DNA of 64,000 nt from Chrysoporthe austroafricana (taxonomy: Eukaryota; Ascomycota; Sordariomycetes; Diaporthales; Cryphonectriaceae). The notes beneath the pieces are model-generated. The model was not told where the DNA came from. It did no database searches and saw only the letters and a program-made list of their open reading frames with translations. The stretch spans positions 1,116,001 to 1,180,000 of the forward strand of contig JYIP02000005.1 of NCBI GenBank assembly GCA_001051155.2, read 5' to 3'. How positions within the stretch are numbered: position 1 is the first letter of the stretch; each line of letters starts with the position of its first letter. Made by a program: the position numbers and the translations under genes. Positions 1 through 11,226 of the stretch are shown piece by piece.

Positions 1-977
1 TGTCCGAGTCTCCCCGCTGCCACAGCTTGAGATGGAGCTCGGTCAGTCCGCTGAAATCTGGAGCGCCGTATCCATATCTACGGCCCGAAAGCAGGTGCAG
101 GATGTAGTTGTCCACATTCTGGATCCTGAGGCTCCGGATGCGGAACGGACATCCCCTCATCGCCCGCAGGAGGCTCGCAATGCTCCTCTCTGGATTTCTC
201 TCGGGGTGGGAGTGACCGTACGAAGGTGTAGTGAAGCGAATACACCGACAACGCGAAACTCGGAAGAGCAAACCCATATGCACGTACTGCCTCTCAGCAC
301 GCTGCCGAAAGTGCTCGAATGGTCCGTCATGGGGCATAGTCTCGCGGTTGTGCCCAGCCGGGCCGAGCGTGAGCCTCCTTAGGTTGTACAGCTTCGGGAG
401 GCACGAGTTGAACAGTTGGTAGTCGCGGCCTTCGCGCACGATCTCGGCTTGCTCTCTGGCAAGACGGAAAAATTCATCGCAGCCGCTGCACGGTGTGATT
501 CCCTCTCCCATTGGGCGATCTGGTATCCCGCTGGGTCTATCATCCTCCTGGATGTAGCTCGGCCCAGAGTGCTCAGCCGAGGCGATTTGTATCGCACGGG
601 TGTCGAAGACTAGGGACCGGACGTAACCCGCAAAGTCCTCGTGATTGCATAGGCTTTCGAACTTTTCAAAGCTCTTGCCGTTGGCGTACAGCTTGATTTC
701 TATGGGAGGTACAAATCAGCATTCTTTCCTAGATGATATTTGCTATGAATAGTGGTCAAGACGAACCTTGAAACACCGCGCGAGCGCCGACATCGACGAA
801 TTTCCTTGTTACCAGACGGAAGGACCGCAGGTCTTGGATGGGCAAGTAGTAGCAAATGTGCTCCAAGGTCTCGATAGGCAGGCTGAGCAGTGTTGTCTTT
901 GCGAGCTCTGGCGCCTTGTACGAGTTTCCCTCTCTTTGGAGCGAGGGAGTGGGGATGGCTGTGGTGATACTGTCCAT
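1..977 (-). CDS. F-box domain protein, 3' part cut off by window edge
   Basis: This is a probable F-box protein, i.e. a substrate adaptor of an SCF ubiquitin ligase. The ATG is at 977. Exon 1 (977-767) holds an F-box near residues 30-70 (LLSLPIETLEHICYYL followed by a DLRSFRLVTR segment). An intron with donor GTTCGT and acceptor CATAG spans 766-700. Exon 2 runs open from 699 to the window edge, about 233 codons without a stop, and contains Leu-rich stretches such as LYNLRRLTL and IRSLRIQNV that resemble the C-terminal part of fungal F-box proteins. The substrate cannot be guessed. The donor is weaker than others here, but the phase is preserved. The C-terminus lies outside the window. Confidence 0.72.
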
Positions 978-1526
978 ATTGATACGTTCGACTGTTTGGA
1001 GTGTCGAAGATGGTGTGTTGAAGGATGGATGTGCCAGGAGAATGGCGTTTGGATAGGCTCGAATGTGAGAACCTGTAGATAAAGAATTTGTAGGCGAATA
1101 AGGTTTGGTGAAACAAAGTCTCAAGAGTACGGCTTTTGAAGGGCCAGAGACATGGAATATTAAATACAATTTTCTGAAATAATCTCAACTTTTCTAACGC
1201 TAGGTCGAGACGGTCTGGTCCCGTGAGCCTTTCTGGACGATAGCGGCGGCTGATCTATACCTACAAGAACATAAGTCGTGAAGATCATAGGTAGAAGCGC
1301 CGGCGGGTGCTAGGTATTAATAGTCGGTGGCTGGTCAGCACGTCCACTCCCCGCACCAAAACTCATCTGCGACCGAGATATCTTCGTACAAGTGCGTCAC
1401 ACCCTTGGAGCCTGAGGGCTGTCACCAGGACACCCTAGTCGACACCCACCGAGCCTTCTATGTTTTGTTTCAGAGATGCGAGGCCGGTGGCCTCCTCTCA
1501 GTGCTGCCCCAGACAGCCAGCCGGCC
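978..1526. other. Intergenic, 5' of F-box gene
   Basis: This is upstream sequence of the F-box gene and 3' sequence of the next gene, both on the minus strand. Open frames here lack splice support or family resemblance. I see nothing else. Confidence 0.5.
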
Positions 1527-2409
1527 TCATTGGAGCTCCTGCCTGGCCCTGGTGGGAAGCTCCTGAGGCGGCATATACACTTCGGAATACTGGAGCGGCT
1601 TCGAATAGTACACAGGAGCCTGGGCCGGCGGGTATGGATCCTGTTGCGCGGCGCCCTTCCTCCGCATGAGCACGAAGGCTAGCGCCCCGAGCGACGCGAG
1701 GAGGCTGGCCCCGAGCGCGCCGCCGACCGCACCGCCCACCACCGCCGACTTGTCCGCCGGGCAGGTTGCGGCCCCGGCCGTCGCGTTCTGGCACGTCCCC
1801 GTCGTCGCCGTCGCCTCCCCCGCGACCTCTGTGATCGTCGCCGTCGAGGCCGCGGTGCCGGTGCCCACCGTCGTGGTGGCGGTCGCGAGCAGGAGGGTTC
1901 CGATGTCCGTCGTCACTACGGCCGAGCTGTTGCCGCAGCAGTTTGTTGTGTCGGATGATGGGCGGCAGCAGTATACGCCCTGTTCGCACTGGAGGACATT
2001 CCACGACGGGACAGTTGAGCCCCCCGCCCAGTTCGTCGTCGCTGCAAGCTACTCGTCAGCAGACCGGCCCGGGGTTGGCGAGGACGAGAGGGAGGTGGGC
2101 GGAGGGGCTCTCACCATCGGGACAGATATGTGGACAGTCGGAAGAGAGGCCTGTCTTGTCGGTGCAGCCGTTCATGTAGATGAGGCCTCTGTAGTCTTCC
2201 ATCTGGGCATAGCACAACCCCGACGACAGGCAGATGTCCGACGCGGCGCCCTTGTTGTTGGCACAGCAAGGGCTGACCTCCGCGCTTGCGTTACATGGTT
2301 GGAATGAGCTGTCTGATGCATCAGTGCCGTCGACATTGTAACATGCTGAGCGTACTCCTGCCGGGAGGAGCAAGAGATTCGCGGTCGCGAGGAGGCTTCG
2401 TGGGCGCAT
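1527..2409 (-). CDS. Cys-rich secreted/type I membrane protein, 269 aa
   Basis: A predicted cell-surface protein of unknown function. It begins with a signal peptide (about residues 1-21, hydrophobic LLLLPAG core), followed by a Cys-rich ectodomain (motifs CCANN, CYAQ, CPHICPD, YCC, NCC), a Ser/Thr/Ala-rich stalk, one transmembrane helix (GGAVGGALGASLLASLGALA), basic stop-transfer residues (RRK) and a Pro/Tyr/Gln-rich cytoplasmic tail. Exon 1 is 2409-2115, the intron is 2114-2042 (GTGAGA donor, GCTGAC branch, TGCAG acceptor), and exon 2 is 2041-1527; together they make 810 nt. The layout is common in fungal plasma-membrane or wall-sensor-like proteins, but no known sensor domain (WSC, Mid2) is recognisable. 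Localisation is inferred from the topology only. Confidence 0.78.
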
Positions 2410-3990
2410 GGCGGTTGGCGGTGGCGATCAGAGCCTCACACATAAGACCTTTATGGAAAGATGGTCACCTGTGGCCCAGGATGGCAGGGCGCATATACAT
2501 ATTAACATCGAGATCGGCCAGGGCTCGACCCGGCCCACATCGCCTAACGTTTTCTGCAAGCTTATTTTTCAGCTGGCGAACCACGGTCATAAATTAGCCA
2601 GTCTCATGTGCCAAGCAGTTTTGGCCTGCTCCTTCGCGATGCAGGCAAGGGTTACGAGTGGTCAGTTGGGGCTCAGCGCGTAACAATAAGCGGTAGAGCT
2701 GCACGGTAAGGGGAGCACTAGGTGAGAAGTGAGTCGCACCCGAGCGCCTAGAGGCTCCTCGAAATATTAATATCAAGTACGGACCGCATGTCGCAGGAGT
2801 TCCCGGGAGGCTGGTCGTGCATATCCCGATTTCATATGCGTTCTGTCTGCACGGCAACTCGCGTCTCAACGAGCAGCCCCATGCCGCCTTTTTTTCTACA
2901 TCGACGAGCAGGCCGTTTCGAGTACCTTGGTAGCCCAGAGTTTCGTGGGCTGACACGCCCCCTCCCGGTTAGAAGTGGAACTCAGAGGAAGCACTACCCG
3001 GTAAGGCGGTGTTGTTCCCCTGTCAGCGCTCCGTCTGACACCAGAGTCTTTACGCCCGTACGGCACGTCCGTAACGTCCGTACATCCCTAATGCTGGAGA
3101 GAGAGGCACGTGAGAGGCAGCCTTGCCACGGGCCTAACCTTGTCTGTGCCGGTTGCCCGATTCGGCCCCCAGGACCCCTGTCCACCAATCGCGTCGGAGC
3201 GCTCCGCAGGGCTGGAGATAAAAGGATCCATACTTAAACCCTATCTCTTTGGTCTATTTCCATTCTGAATGTAGAAAGTAGCATTCCGGATCCTACCAAC
3301 AAGCCTAGTAGAGTTGTGCCACCGGAAGGACTGGGATGGTGGAACTTTCCGTGTGTCGAGACCCAGACAATCGGCTAACGCGAATGGACTTATCCGGAGT
3401 AGCCGGGAGCTTGTCCTGGCGTTGAGGAGTGCTTGCTGTCTTTAGTAGTAGGAGAACGCTGAAACAGTCATTTTCGTTTCTCAGCGCACTCAGCTCATGA
3501 ACCTCTTACTTGACCGCAGACCGCATCACAGCGTCTCCTCCGCCGATATGCTCGGTGATCGCAAGCTTTCGACTGCAGTCTAGAGGACTTGATGATATCG
3601 AGGCAGTACTCGTATCACGGCCCACAGATGTTAATGCCGCCATTCCCCAGACCCACAGCGGCCACGGTTACGGATGTCCTTTCACAGCATCAAGGGCGAC
3701 GTGTAGGAAATGGCAGGTATGCATGGACGACAGAGGTCGAGTCACTAGTCGACAATGCTCACGCGGTACGAGATCGACGGCGTTGCAAGAGACGGATTGA
3801 AGTAGTGGAATACCAGACCCTCTTTCATTCGAGGTGGACATTTGGTCAGACCAGATGTCATCGACGTGAAGCATACCATTTCTATGTGCCAGAAGGCCGG
3901 CGGAGCGGCCCTCCCTCTCTGACGCACTTTTGATTTCCCAACCCAGAACGCCCAACCTATGCCATAACCCCTACCCGGCCAAGCCCCCGC
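2410..3990. other. Intergenic, 1.6 kb
   Basis: This stretch lies upstream of the secreted protein gene and downstream of LYS1. It has scattered short open frames on both strands but none has a recognisable domain or a consistent exon structure. Around 3058-3090 there are short reiterated CGTCCGTA/CGTACG words. I see no gene. Confidence 0.45.
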
Positions 3991-5276
3991 CTACTTCTCC
4001 AGGGCCGAAGGCGGTAGGGTGGCCACCTTCTCCTTGAACAGCTTGTCGGCGCCTGCCCAGACTGGGTCGTTACGCCAGTCGTTCAGCTTGAGCAGGTGCG
4101 GCAGCAGGTCGTTGCTGAACGCCTCGCTGGCCTCCCGCGGCAGCAGCGAGGGCAGGTGGTCAATGCTGATGACGGACAGCGGCGGGCCCTGCTCCAGCTC
4201 CACGGGCACGGTGGGCTTGCTGAACGTCGTGGCGATGGTGTAGATCGGCACGGGGTTGAAGGGATTGGTGGTGTCGGCGGAGACGTCGCAGACGACCGAG
4301 AGCTTGCGGTCCGCGCCGGCGGCTTTGAGCAGGTCGGTGTTGACAAAATGGGGGATCTTGGACGCCAGGTAGATGCAGTTCACGAAGATGTCGCTGTCGG
4401 CGATCTCCTGGAAAGGACCGCCCTTAGCAGTCTCCGCCATGTCCCACTTGAGGATGTTCTCGTCCGGCACGCCCGCACGCAGGCACATGTCGACTGCCCC
4501 CTTGCCGCAGCGGCCTGAAGATAGCACAAGTCAGTATCTGCACAGCGTGTTCGCGGGGCTGACTAGGGAGTGTCACCACTTACCGAGCGCGCCGATCACG
4601 ATGACCCGAGGTAGGCGGCCAGCCTTCTTCTCTCCCCCCGCCAGAGACTTCTTGACATCCGTAATCAACTCGTTCTCGTTAGGGTACGAGGATACACTGG
4701 GGAGGGGCTCGGAGGCAGGGTGCGTCAGCTGCCACGCCCAGTTCTCCAGCGCGAGCGCAGCGCCAGCGAAGCCAGCATGGTATCTATATTGTAGCCGTCA
4801 GCCTAGCATTCATTCCCCAGCGGCGATTCCTCCCTCCTGTCTCGGCCTTACCCGAAAGCAGCCACCCTCCGCCCCGTCTTGGGGTCCGCCAGGAACTCCA
4901 GGTCCAGGAGCGTGCCGCCGCCCCTGGGGAACCTCGCCAGCACGGTGTCCCAGCTCTCCTGGCCCTTGTAGCAGTGCGCAAACTGCACGTGGACGTGCTT
5001 GAGCGGGAAGGTCTCCTCGCGCAGCTCCTTCAGGCCGACGATGATGTGGTCGGCGGGCGCGTCGACCCACGACTCCTCCTCGACAATCTTGGCGCCGGCG
5101 GCCTCGAACTCGGCGTCGTCGAAGATACGCGTCGTGCCGGACTTCTTGCCGCAGCCCTTCTCGACGTGGACCTCGTAGCCGGCCTCGATGAGGGCCTTGG
5201 TGGTGGAAGGGGTGAGCGCGGAGCGGTGCTCGAGGGGCTTGGTCTCGGCGCGGAGGTGAAGCACGGTGGGCGCCAT
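3991..5276 (-). CDS. LYS1: Saccharopine dehydrogenase (NAD+, L-lysine-forming)
   Basis: This enzyme catalyses the last step of the fungal alpha-aminoadipate pathway, oxidative cleavage of saccharopine to lysine and 2-oxoglutarate, in the cytosol or peroxisome. The 382-aa protein has the family N-terminus ([19 protein letters not shown]), the AlaDh/PNT-like N domain, and a Rossmann segment [15 protein letters not shown] near residue 200, followed by DMAET. Exons are 5276-4852, 4783-4584 and 4514-3991 (1149 nt). The introns 4851-4784 and 4583-4515 have GTAAG donors. The length is close to that of characterised fungal LYS1 proteins (about 370). The ATG at 5276 was chosen because homologous sequence starts there; an in-frame extension upstream to 5498 looks like leader. 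It is transcribed away from the gene at 6070. This is a primary-metabolism gene unrelated to the cluster. Confidence 0.95.
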
Positions 5277-6069
5277 CTTGACTTGTCGTGATGATCGAGG
5301 GAGGCGATGGGGGGTGTCTGGTGGTGGACGGTGGGGGATGAAGGGCCAATTGCTTGCTGGCAGGGCTGGAGAGGGAAGCAAGAGCAGTGAGAAATAGGAA
5401 CAGTAGCTCAAGCCTAGTCGGTGGCTTATAAACAAGTGTCGAACGATTGACTCATTCCCGTCGCCCTGCTGCAGTGATGAAATCACAGGGCGGCGCATCA
5501 GGTCGCCTCACATCTGGCAACCCCTCCAAGAAAATTTCCCCACCGCCTCCGATGACCGGGCCAGGGCCCATAAGGGAAACACAACACACCTTAGTCCATA
5601 CACGGTACTGTAGTACCTACTGTACTCAGTCCTCAGTAGTGCGGTACTGGCGAGCCCCCACCTGTAACGGCCCCTGACCAGCCGTGCCAGTTCCCGGCAG
5701 CCCACTAATCTAGAACCAATTTAGCGGGAAACACTCAATCTCAGGGGTCCTCCACTAACAGCTCCATCGGCTCATCGCACCCCCCCCCAGCCCCACGATT
5801 TCTAACCCCAGCCGGAGGAGCTCCTTTCCCCTCCAGCCAATGTCCTCACGACTTCTCACTCCTGCATCGTGAGCTGGCCGCTGGAGCTTGAGCAGACAAC
5901 ACCGAGTGAGTATTGGCTGCTACCCCCGGGACATCGGACCCATCATCTCACCGGCAGCTCTGCGATCATCTTAGATCTCACTGAGATCATCGCCCTCAGC
6001 CTTACGATCTCCACTGCCGCCTCCTTGAGACTTTCAGCCAGCAAGCCAGCCAGCAGCCAGCTCGTCACC
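5277..6069. promoter_or_regulatory. Divergent promoter region LYS1 / 244-aa protein
   Basis: This is 793 bp between two divergent start codons. A TATA-like element, TTATAAAC, lies near 5425-5432 in an orientation usable by LYS1. The right half is CT-rich, typical of fungal 5' UTRs. No further element is recognised. Confidence 0.4.
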
Positions 6070-6987
6070 ATGGGCCTCTTCGACGACACCGCCTCCATCA
6101 TCTCTCGCAAGTCCCACCACTCCTCCTCCCACCACCACAGCCGCTCCAAGGACAAGGACAGGCACAAGCGCAGCAGCCTGTACTCGGTCTCGAGCCACAA
6201 GTCCCACAGATCCCGTTCGCGGACCCGCTCCCCTGGCGGGCGGTCGGTCGCGGCCTCATTCTTCGGGCTCGGCGACGACGACGAGCGCAGCAGGCACCGC
6301 CACTCGCGCCACGGCGGGAGCCGGGCGGGCGGCTTCTTCGGGCTGCCCAACGTCTCGACGAGGAGCTTCTTCGGCGGAGGTATGTCTTTCTTCTTCTGCG
6401 CGCCCTCTCCTGAACTACTTGGCGAGACGGTTCTCTCTCTCCTCTCCGCGGCCTCCCTGCCTGTCTGTAGGTGGGAAGGTTGAGGGGAAGAGAGAGAAGG
6501 GGGGAGGGCAGACGAAATAAACAAGCCAGGGTTCACACTGACACCGCACCACCACAAAAAAGACAAGCACCGCGCCTCGACCTCGTCCTACCGGCGGTCT
6601 CCGCGGCCTAGCTTCTTCACCCGCGCCTACAAGCAGCTCAAGCGCCTCCTGCGCGACCTGGTCTACTACGCGAAGCGCCACCCGCTCAAGGTCTTCACCC
6701 TCGTCATCGTGCCCCTCATCACCGGCGGCGCGCTCACCGCCCTCCTCGCGCGCTTCGGCCTGCGCCTGCCGCCGGGCCTCGAGCGCATGCTGGGCATGGG
6801 CGCCCGCGCCATGGGTGGCGACAGTATCGGGCTCGTGGGTGAGGCCGTCCGCATGGCGAGCGGCATGGGGGGCAGGGAGGGGAGCGTGCGGGTCGAGAGG
6901 GACAGCTGGGAGAGGGACATCGGCGGGTTTGGTGGCGGGAGCTGGGGTGGGGGCATGATGAGGAGCGTGAGGGAGTTCTTTGATTGA
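6070..6987 (+). CDS. Hypothetical protein with His/Ser/Arg-rich N-terminus and C-terminal hydrophobic helix, 244 aa
   Basis: Function is unknown. The ATG at 6070 sits in a good context (CACCATGG). Exon 1 (6070-6379) encodes a low-complexity region rich in His, Ser, Arg and Lys (for example SHHSSSHHHSRSKDKDRHK), followed by repeated GFFGL/SFFG segments. The intron 6380-6562 (GTATGT donor, CACTGAC branch) is phase 1. Exon 2 (6563-6987) encodes a basic YKQLKRLLRDLVYYAKRHP stretch, one hydrophobic helix (VFTLVIVPLITGGALTALLA) and a Gly/Met-rich tail ending in REFFD. The total is 735 nt. The topology suggests a single-pass membrane protein with a long disordered cytosolic arm. The type looks conserved in Sordariomycetes, but I cannot name it. 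The opposite strand is also open over much of it because of the high GC. Confidence 0.72.
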
Positions 6988-7361
6988 AGGAGGTGTTTCT
7001 CTTTCGAAAAGATGACGATCATGATGAGTGATGATTTGACGATGACGTATAGGACGAAAAAGGGGGACTACTTGGGATATACCTTCAGATACCACGTTCA
7101 TATAATAGATTTGTTTCCTTCCGTCAGCAACAGTTGCTCCAGCACTGACGATAGAGAACCGGAAACGCCCGGACTGGAGGACAGTGATATGATGAAATAA
7201 ATGATACTATTAAAAGACCCGTTCTATGAATCCATTCTATCAACAAACCTTCGTTGAACACACTTCTTCCGTAGCCCCTCCGTCCGAGTCAGATTGAGGC
7301 AGACGTGCATATCCCCAAGCAAAAAAAGAACCCCAGGGTATCGTGAAAGAACAAGACTTCA
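6988..7361. other. Convergent 3' region
   Basis: This is 374 bp between two convergent stop codons. It is AT-richer than the genes and contains A-rich and TTAAAA-like words usable as poly(A) signals. No gene is seen. Confidence 0.4.
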
Positions 7362-8651
7362 TTACTTGCTGCCCTTCTTCCTGCGACTATTTCCTCCGCC
7401 CCCGGATCTTCGCTTAGGCGAGGCTTTAGGCGAGGCTTTCGGAGATGGTGCTCTGGAGGTTACTTTCTTGGATCTTGTCACCCGTTCAGGGGTCGGTTCC
7501 GGCTCCACCTCCACAATGATCTGCTCCCGCCCATTCGTGTACGGTACAGCGTTTGAGTTCCCAATGCGTGCGCCCTCGTCCACCTCGTCGCTTGTGTCGT
7601 CTCCACTATCATCCTCTTCACTGGATGACTCATCGTCGTCGTCCGGAGTGATTTGTCGAGATTGGCGACGGGAAGCGATACCACCGCCACGATGGGAGGG
7701 TTCGGGGTAGGCTTGCGCCACTGATGATCCCGAGACATTGCGAAAAGAGGGTGCTGAGGCAGCGTGGTGAGGCGCTTGTGCGCCTGAGGTCATGTAGCGA
7801 AACGGATCCAAGGAGGCAGGGACAGAGGGCAAAGACGCGGATGGGTTGTACTGAGACATCCGTGGGTCTTCGTAAGGACCAGTGCCACGCGAAGAACGAG
7901 GTCGCAGAGCGGGGTCGGAGGAGTGTCGCGGGTTGGAGACAGGATTAGATTGCTGAACGTAGTTATATTGAAAAGGAGATAAGCTTCCCTCGCGGTCCGA
8001 GGCTGATGCTCTGCTCTGACGTCGGCGAGAATTGGAAGTTCCCGGTCGTGAAGAGGAAGGATGAGCGAACCAGCCCACAGGTGGCTGGACATCTTGTCTG
8101 TCGAGCGATTCGATAGAAGGCATTACTGCAGAAGCGCGTGGCGGGCGGTTCTCCTTCTGAGACACTGGGGCGAGCTGCGAGAGGGGCACTGCGTAGCGCT
8201 GCTCCCTCTTCTTCTTCTTGCCGTCGCTCTCAGCTTGCATGCGCTTCCTCCGGACCTCTAGTGCAGCTAGCTCGTTCCTGCTCAACCTGACATCCTTCTT
8301 GCCGCTGGCCTGGGCCCGTCGTATGCGTCTCATGGCCGAGTCGACCAGCGCATCCTCTTCGTCCCGTGAGAATTGCGAATTGTCCTCCTCGTCCACCTCC
8401 GTGTCTTGATCCGAGTCGCCCGAAGAAGCTTCGTCCTCCGATTGTTCGTAAGCATGAGTCCTGCGCGGACGCGCCATGTTCTCCCCCATATCTATCCCCG
8501 TGAAACGAAGGGGATCGCTCGAGAAACGTGCACCTCTTGTCGAAATCAACCCAGCGCCCTGTGTATCAGAATCGTCGTCACTGTCCAGCTCCTCCACCAC
8601 CCTCCGAGCACCACCGTTGCCCCAGAAGCCCTGCTCGTAGCCCACAGCCAT
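7362..8651 (-). CDS. Charged, low-complexity hypothetical protein, 429 aa
   Basis: A single-exon gene of unknown function. Residues 1-130 are acidic with several Asp/Glu/Ser clusters (ELDSDDDSDTQ, EQSEDEASSGDSDQDTEVDEED). A short helical, basic, likely conserved segment follows (MRRIRRAQASGKKDVRLS, then ELAALEVRRKRM). The middle is Ser/Pro/Arg-rich and the C-terminus is again acidic and then basic (three SPK repeats, RRKKGSK end). This composition suits a nuclear, disordered protein, which is an inference. I placed the start at the ATG at 8651: the frame stays open to 8816, but that extension would overlap the 3' end of the PRA1 gene and reads as its antisense-frame shadow. Only 71 bp separate this ATG from the PRA1 stop. 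Confidence 0.75.
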   Translation of the reverse strand: MAVGYEQGFWGNGGARRVVEELDSDDDSDTQGAGLISTRGARFSSDPLRFTGIDMGENMARPRRTHAYEQSEDEASSGDSDQDTEVDEEDNSQFSRDEEDALVDSAMRRIRRAQASGKKDVRLSRNELAALEVRRKRMQAESDGKKKKREQRYAVPLSQLAPVSQKENRPPRASAVMPSIESLDRQDVQPPVGWFAHPSSSRPGTSNSRRRQSRASASDREGSLSPFQYNYVQQSNPVSNPRHSSDPALRPRSSRGTGPYEDPRMSQYNPSASLPSVPASLDPFRYMTSGAQAPHHAASAPSFRNVSGSSVAQAYPEPSHRGGGIASRRQSRQITPDDDDESSSEEDDSGDDTSDEVDEGARIGNSNAVPYTNGREQIIVEVEPEPTPERVTRSKKVTSRAPSPKASPKASPKRRSGGGGNSRRKKGSK

Positions 8652-8722
8652 GTTGTCCTTCTGCCCCCGCCTCGATGGTCTTCCCCATTGGGGCGCACGT
8701 TTGGGAGCTCGCGGCCGACCAC

Positions 8723-9253
8723 TTAGACCGCCTCCCCGGAAAAAGCCTCCTCGAGCGGCTTGTCCATCATGGCAGCGTGGCCAAGAATAACCACACCGCT
8801 GGCGCCGATCAACCACATGACGGTGGTGATGGGCGAGGCGAAGAGACCGATCGGGATAGCGATGACATAGAGACCGGTGTAGAGCTGAGAGGTGGTGATG
8901 CGGGTCTGGCCGATCTCGAGGTCCTGGCCGTTGAGCTTGCCGATCAGGTACATGCCGGCGACGACGAAGACGATGTCGAAGAGCAGCCAGGGGTTGGTGA
9001 GCAGGGAGTAGATGCAGAGCATCACGAAGATGATGGCATAGTTGCTAGAGAAGTGGCCGAGGTTGTAGTTGACGCGGGACTGGGCCTCGGCGAAGTTCGC
9101 GGGCTTCGACAGGCGCTTGATGTCGAGGAACTCGGAGACGGGGCGCAGGTTCGCGAAGCGGCTCGAGAGGGAGGTCGAGCGGAGGCTCTGGAAGCGGTCG
9201 CCCAGGTTGATGCGGGACGTCAGAGCGTCGATGGGGATCTGGATGCGCGACAT
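8723..9253 (-). CDS. PRA1 (prenylated Rab acceptor) family protein, 176 aa
   Basis: PRA1/Yip3-type proteins are small integral membrane proteins of the ER and Golgi that bind prenylated Rab GTPases and help their membrane cycling. This single-exon protein has the expected size and layout: a soluble N-terminus with the family signature ending in SRVNYNLGHFSSNY, then two pairs of hydrophobic helices (AIIFVMLCIYSLLTNPWLLF / IVFVVAGMYLIG and TGLYVIAIPIGLFA / TVMWLIGASGVVILGHAAMM), and a short acidic tail. The ATG at 9253 is the first Met of the conserved region. A TATA-like TTATAAAC near 9513-9520 lies 260 bp upstream. Confidence 0.9.
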   Translation of the reverse strand: MSRIQIPIDALTSRINLGDRFQSLRSTSLSSRFANLRPVSEFLDIKRLSKPANFAEAQSRVNYNLGHFSSNYAIIFVMLCIYSLLTNPWLLFDIVFVVAGMYLIGKLNGQDLEIGQTRITTSQLYTGLYVIAIPIGLFASPITTVMWLIGASGVVILGHAAMMDKPLEEAFSGEAV

Positions 9254-11226
9254 GTTTGCGGTGTCGAGGCGAGGTGGCCGGGAGAGAGAATAATATTATC
9301 TGTCGACGGAGCGCGAGGAAGCAAGAGATGATCCTGTGGAAGGAATGAGAGCCAGCAAGCAAAAGCAGCTGGTGCCGATCGTGTGCAATAAGAGATGGAC
9401 GGGAGGCTGTGGCAGGGCCTCCTTGTGGACAGGAGTCGACAAACGACTGGCGTCGACGAAGAAGGTAAGAAGAAGGCGAGGTTGAGAGAGAGCGCGGCGG
9501 CCAAGAGGGACCTTATAAACCTGCAGGAGGCGCTACGGTAGAGGGGATCGCAAAAGGCGTGATCTGACTTGTTGGAAGGTGCAGGTTCGTGCAGGTTGCT
9601 TGCAGGTCTGGCGAGGACAGAAAACCAAGAATCTCTCTAGGCTGGCGAGCAGCTGCAGGGGCTGAAGAGCACCGCGAGTACGTACGTGGCCCCTGTTGTT
9701 TGGCAGGTGAAAAGGGCTGGACACGGTAAATTGGGAAACACGCTAGCCACCCCTGGCCTCTTAGTCATCCGACGTGAGACTACTTTACTGCTTGCGTGGA
9801 TGGTGAGAATGCCTGAGATCAGACAAGTTTTATATGGGAGTAATCGAGTCGTATCGTGCTCTTCGCTGCGTGCCTGGTTCCATCCGCGCTGGGACTCTGA
9901 TCCCGCTGGTGTCGGGAATGAAATCTCGGCGTGATCTGTCGTTCGGGCTTCGTCGGTGCATACTTTAGCATGATCCGGTGTGTGCTATGCTGTGCTATGC
10001 ATGGATCCTGCATAAGACGCCGCAAGATTCTCACCGTGCTCTATCACTTACTTATTACTTCTGCCTGCTTTTTGTCTGGCGTCGTGCTCGGCCACCGTTC
10101 CCCCCTCCTTGACGAGCGGTGATGGTCTCTACTGAGTACGCGAGAATGTGCCTGGGGATCATGAGATCCTTCTTGATCTCCACTTAGCATAGCCTCGTCG
10201 ACTTAAGCATGACTCCAGGCGTTCCATACTGATATCGTCGATTCGTTTGACGGCGTTGCTCAGAGTGCCAGCCCTCCTTGTCCGGCTAGAGGCTTTGCAA
10301 AGAGCGTTGATTTGTCCTCGTCAGCCGGTTAGACTCGAAGCACCGCGGACAAGGTGCCTGTTTGCACTTCATGATGCAGCGCCTTCATTCCCGGGGTGTT
10401 GGACAGGATCTGTGTTCCTCCAAGAAGCAGGGTGGCATGTCTCCATATTGTAGACCGTCGATGATGCCTCCCATGTAGAGAGGCATACACTCCTTGGCCC
10501 CTTTGCTCACTCCTCCCTCTTGTTTCACGAAGAGGGTCAAAGCCGGTACAAACGAACGTATACTTAATGCGGTCCGACCTGGACATTGAGTACAGCCCAG
10601 TAGTAAAAATAGGCGTTAGGCTTACTCTGCTGACCTTGGGACAGGCCTGTACCGTGCCACGTGTGGCTGCTCCGTACTTGCTCAACAGCCCGGCATGTCT
10701 ATCTAGCTTTGTAGTAACAAGACCAGGAAGCAACTTTGACAAAAAGAGTATCAGTAGGACTCACAGGAATTCCAATTCTTTGTACTTCTTCTCTTTGTTG
10801 AAGGCTCCCGTAGACAAGGTGAGGAGGATCTAGAAGGTCAGGTCTGAACGGGGAGCCCTGCTAAGTGAGCGGTACATTTAGGGTCCCTCCGCGGCTGTGG
10901 AGAAGGGGGTATCACCCTGCCCCCCACCCCCTGCCATCCCCCCTGGTCTGCCGGGTAAGCTTGTGTCGCTCCAAACACGTCTCCAAATTTCCAGGCGCAA
11001 GCGTGGGTGGAAGAGGCCTGGGCCTCAGATCGTGCCCGTCTAGGAAAAAGTTGGCCGTTACAAGTACAACCAATTCCCCTTGTTCTTCACCTCGGACGCC
11101 TCGCCCCCGTCCTGAGGACTCCTCGCCACAACAGAACTGCACTCTGTACACAGAAACTCCCCTAACCCTGTGTGCTTCTGCGACATAAGTTCCCGCCATC
11201 CTTGCGCGTACAGCTACTAAGTACAG
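9254..11226. other. Intergenic, about 2 kb
   Basis: This is upstream sequence of PRA1 on the left and of ERJ5 on the right. Open frames in both strands are short, and none shows a recognisable protein or a splice-consistent model. I see nothing beyond promoter sequence. Confidence 0.4.

Noticed and set aside
6415..7101. Minus-strand 228-aa frame opposite the 244-aa gene
   Set aside because: It is an antisense shadow of a high-GC coding exon; the plus-strand model has splice sites and a good start context.
8652..8816. N-terminal extension of the 429-aa protein to 8816
   Set aside because: It would overlap the PRA1 coding end and reads as an Arg/Gly-rich shadow of that gene.
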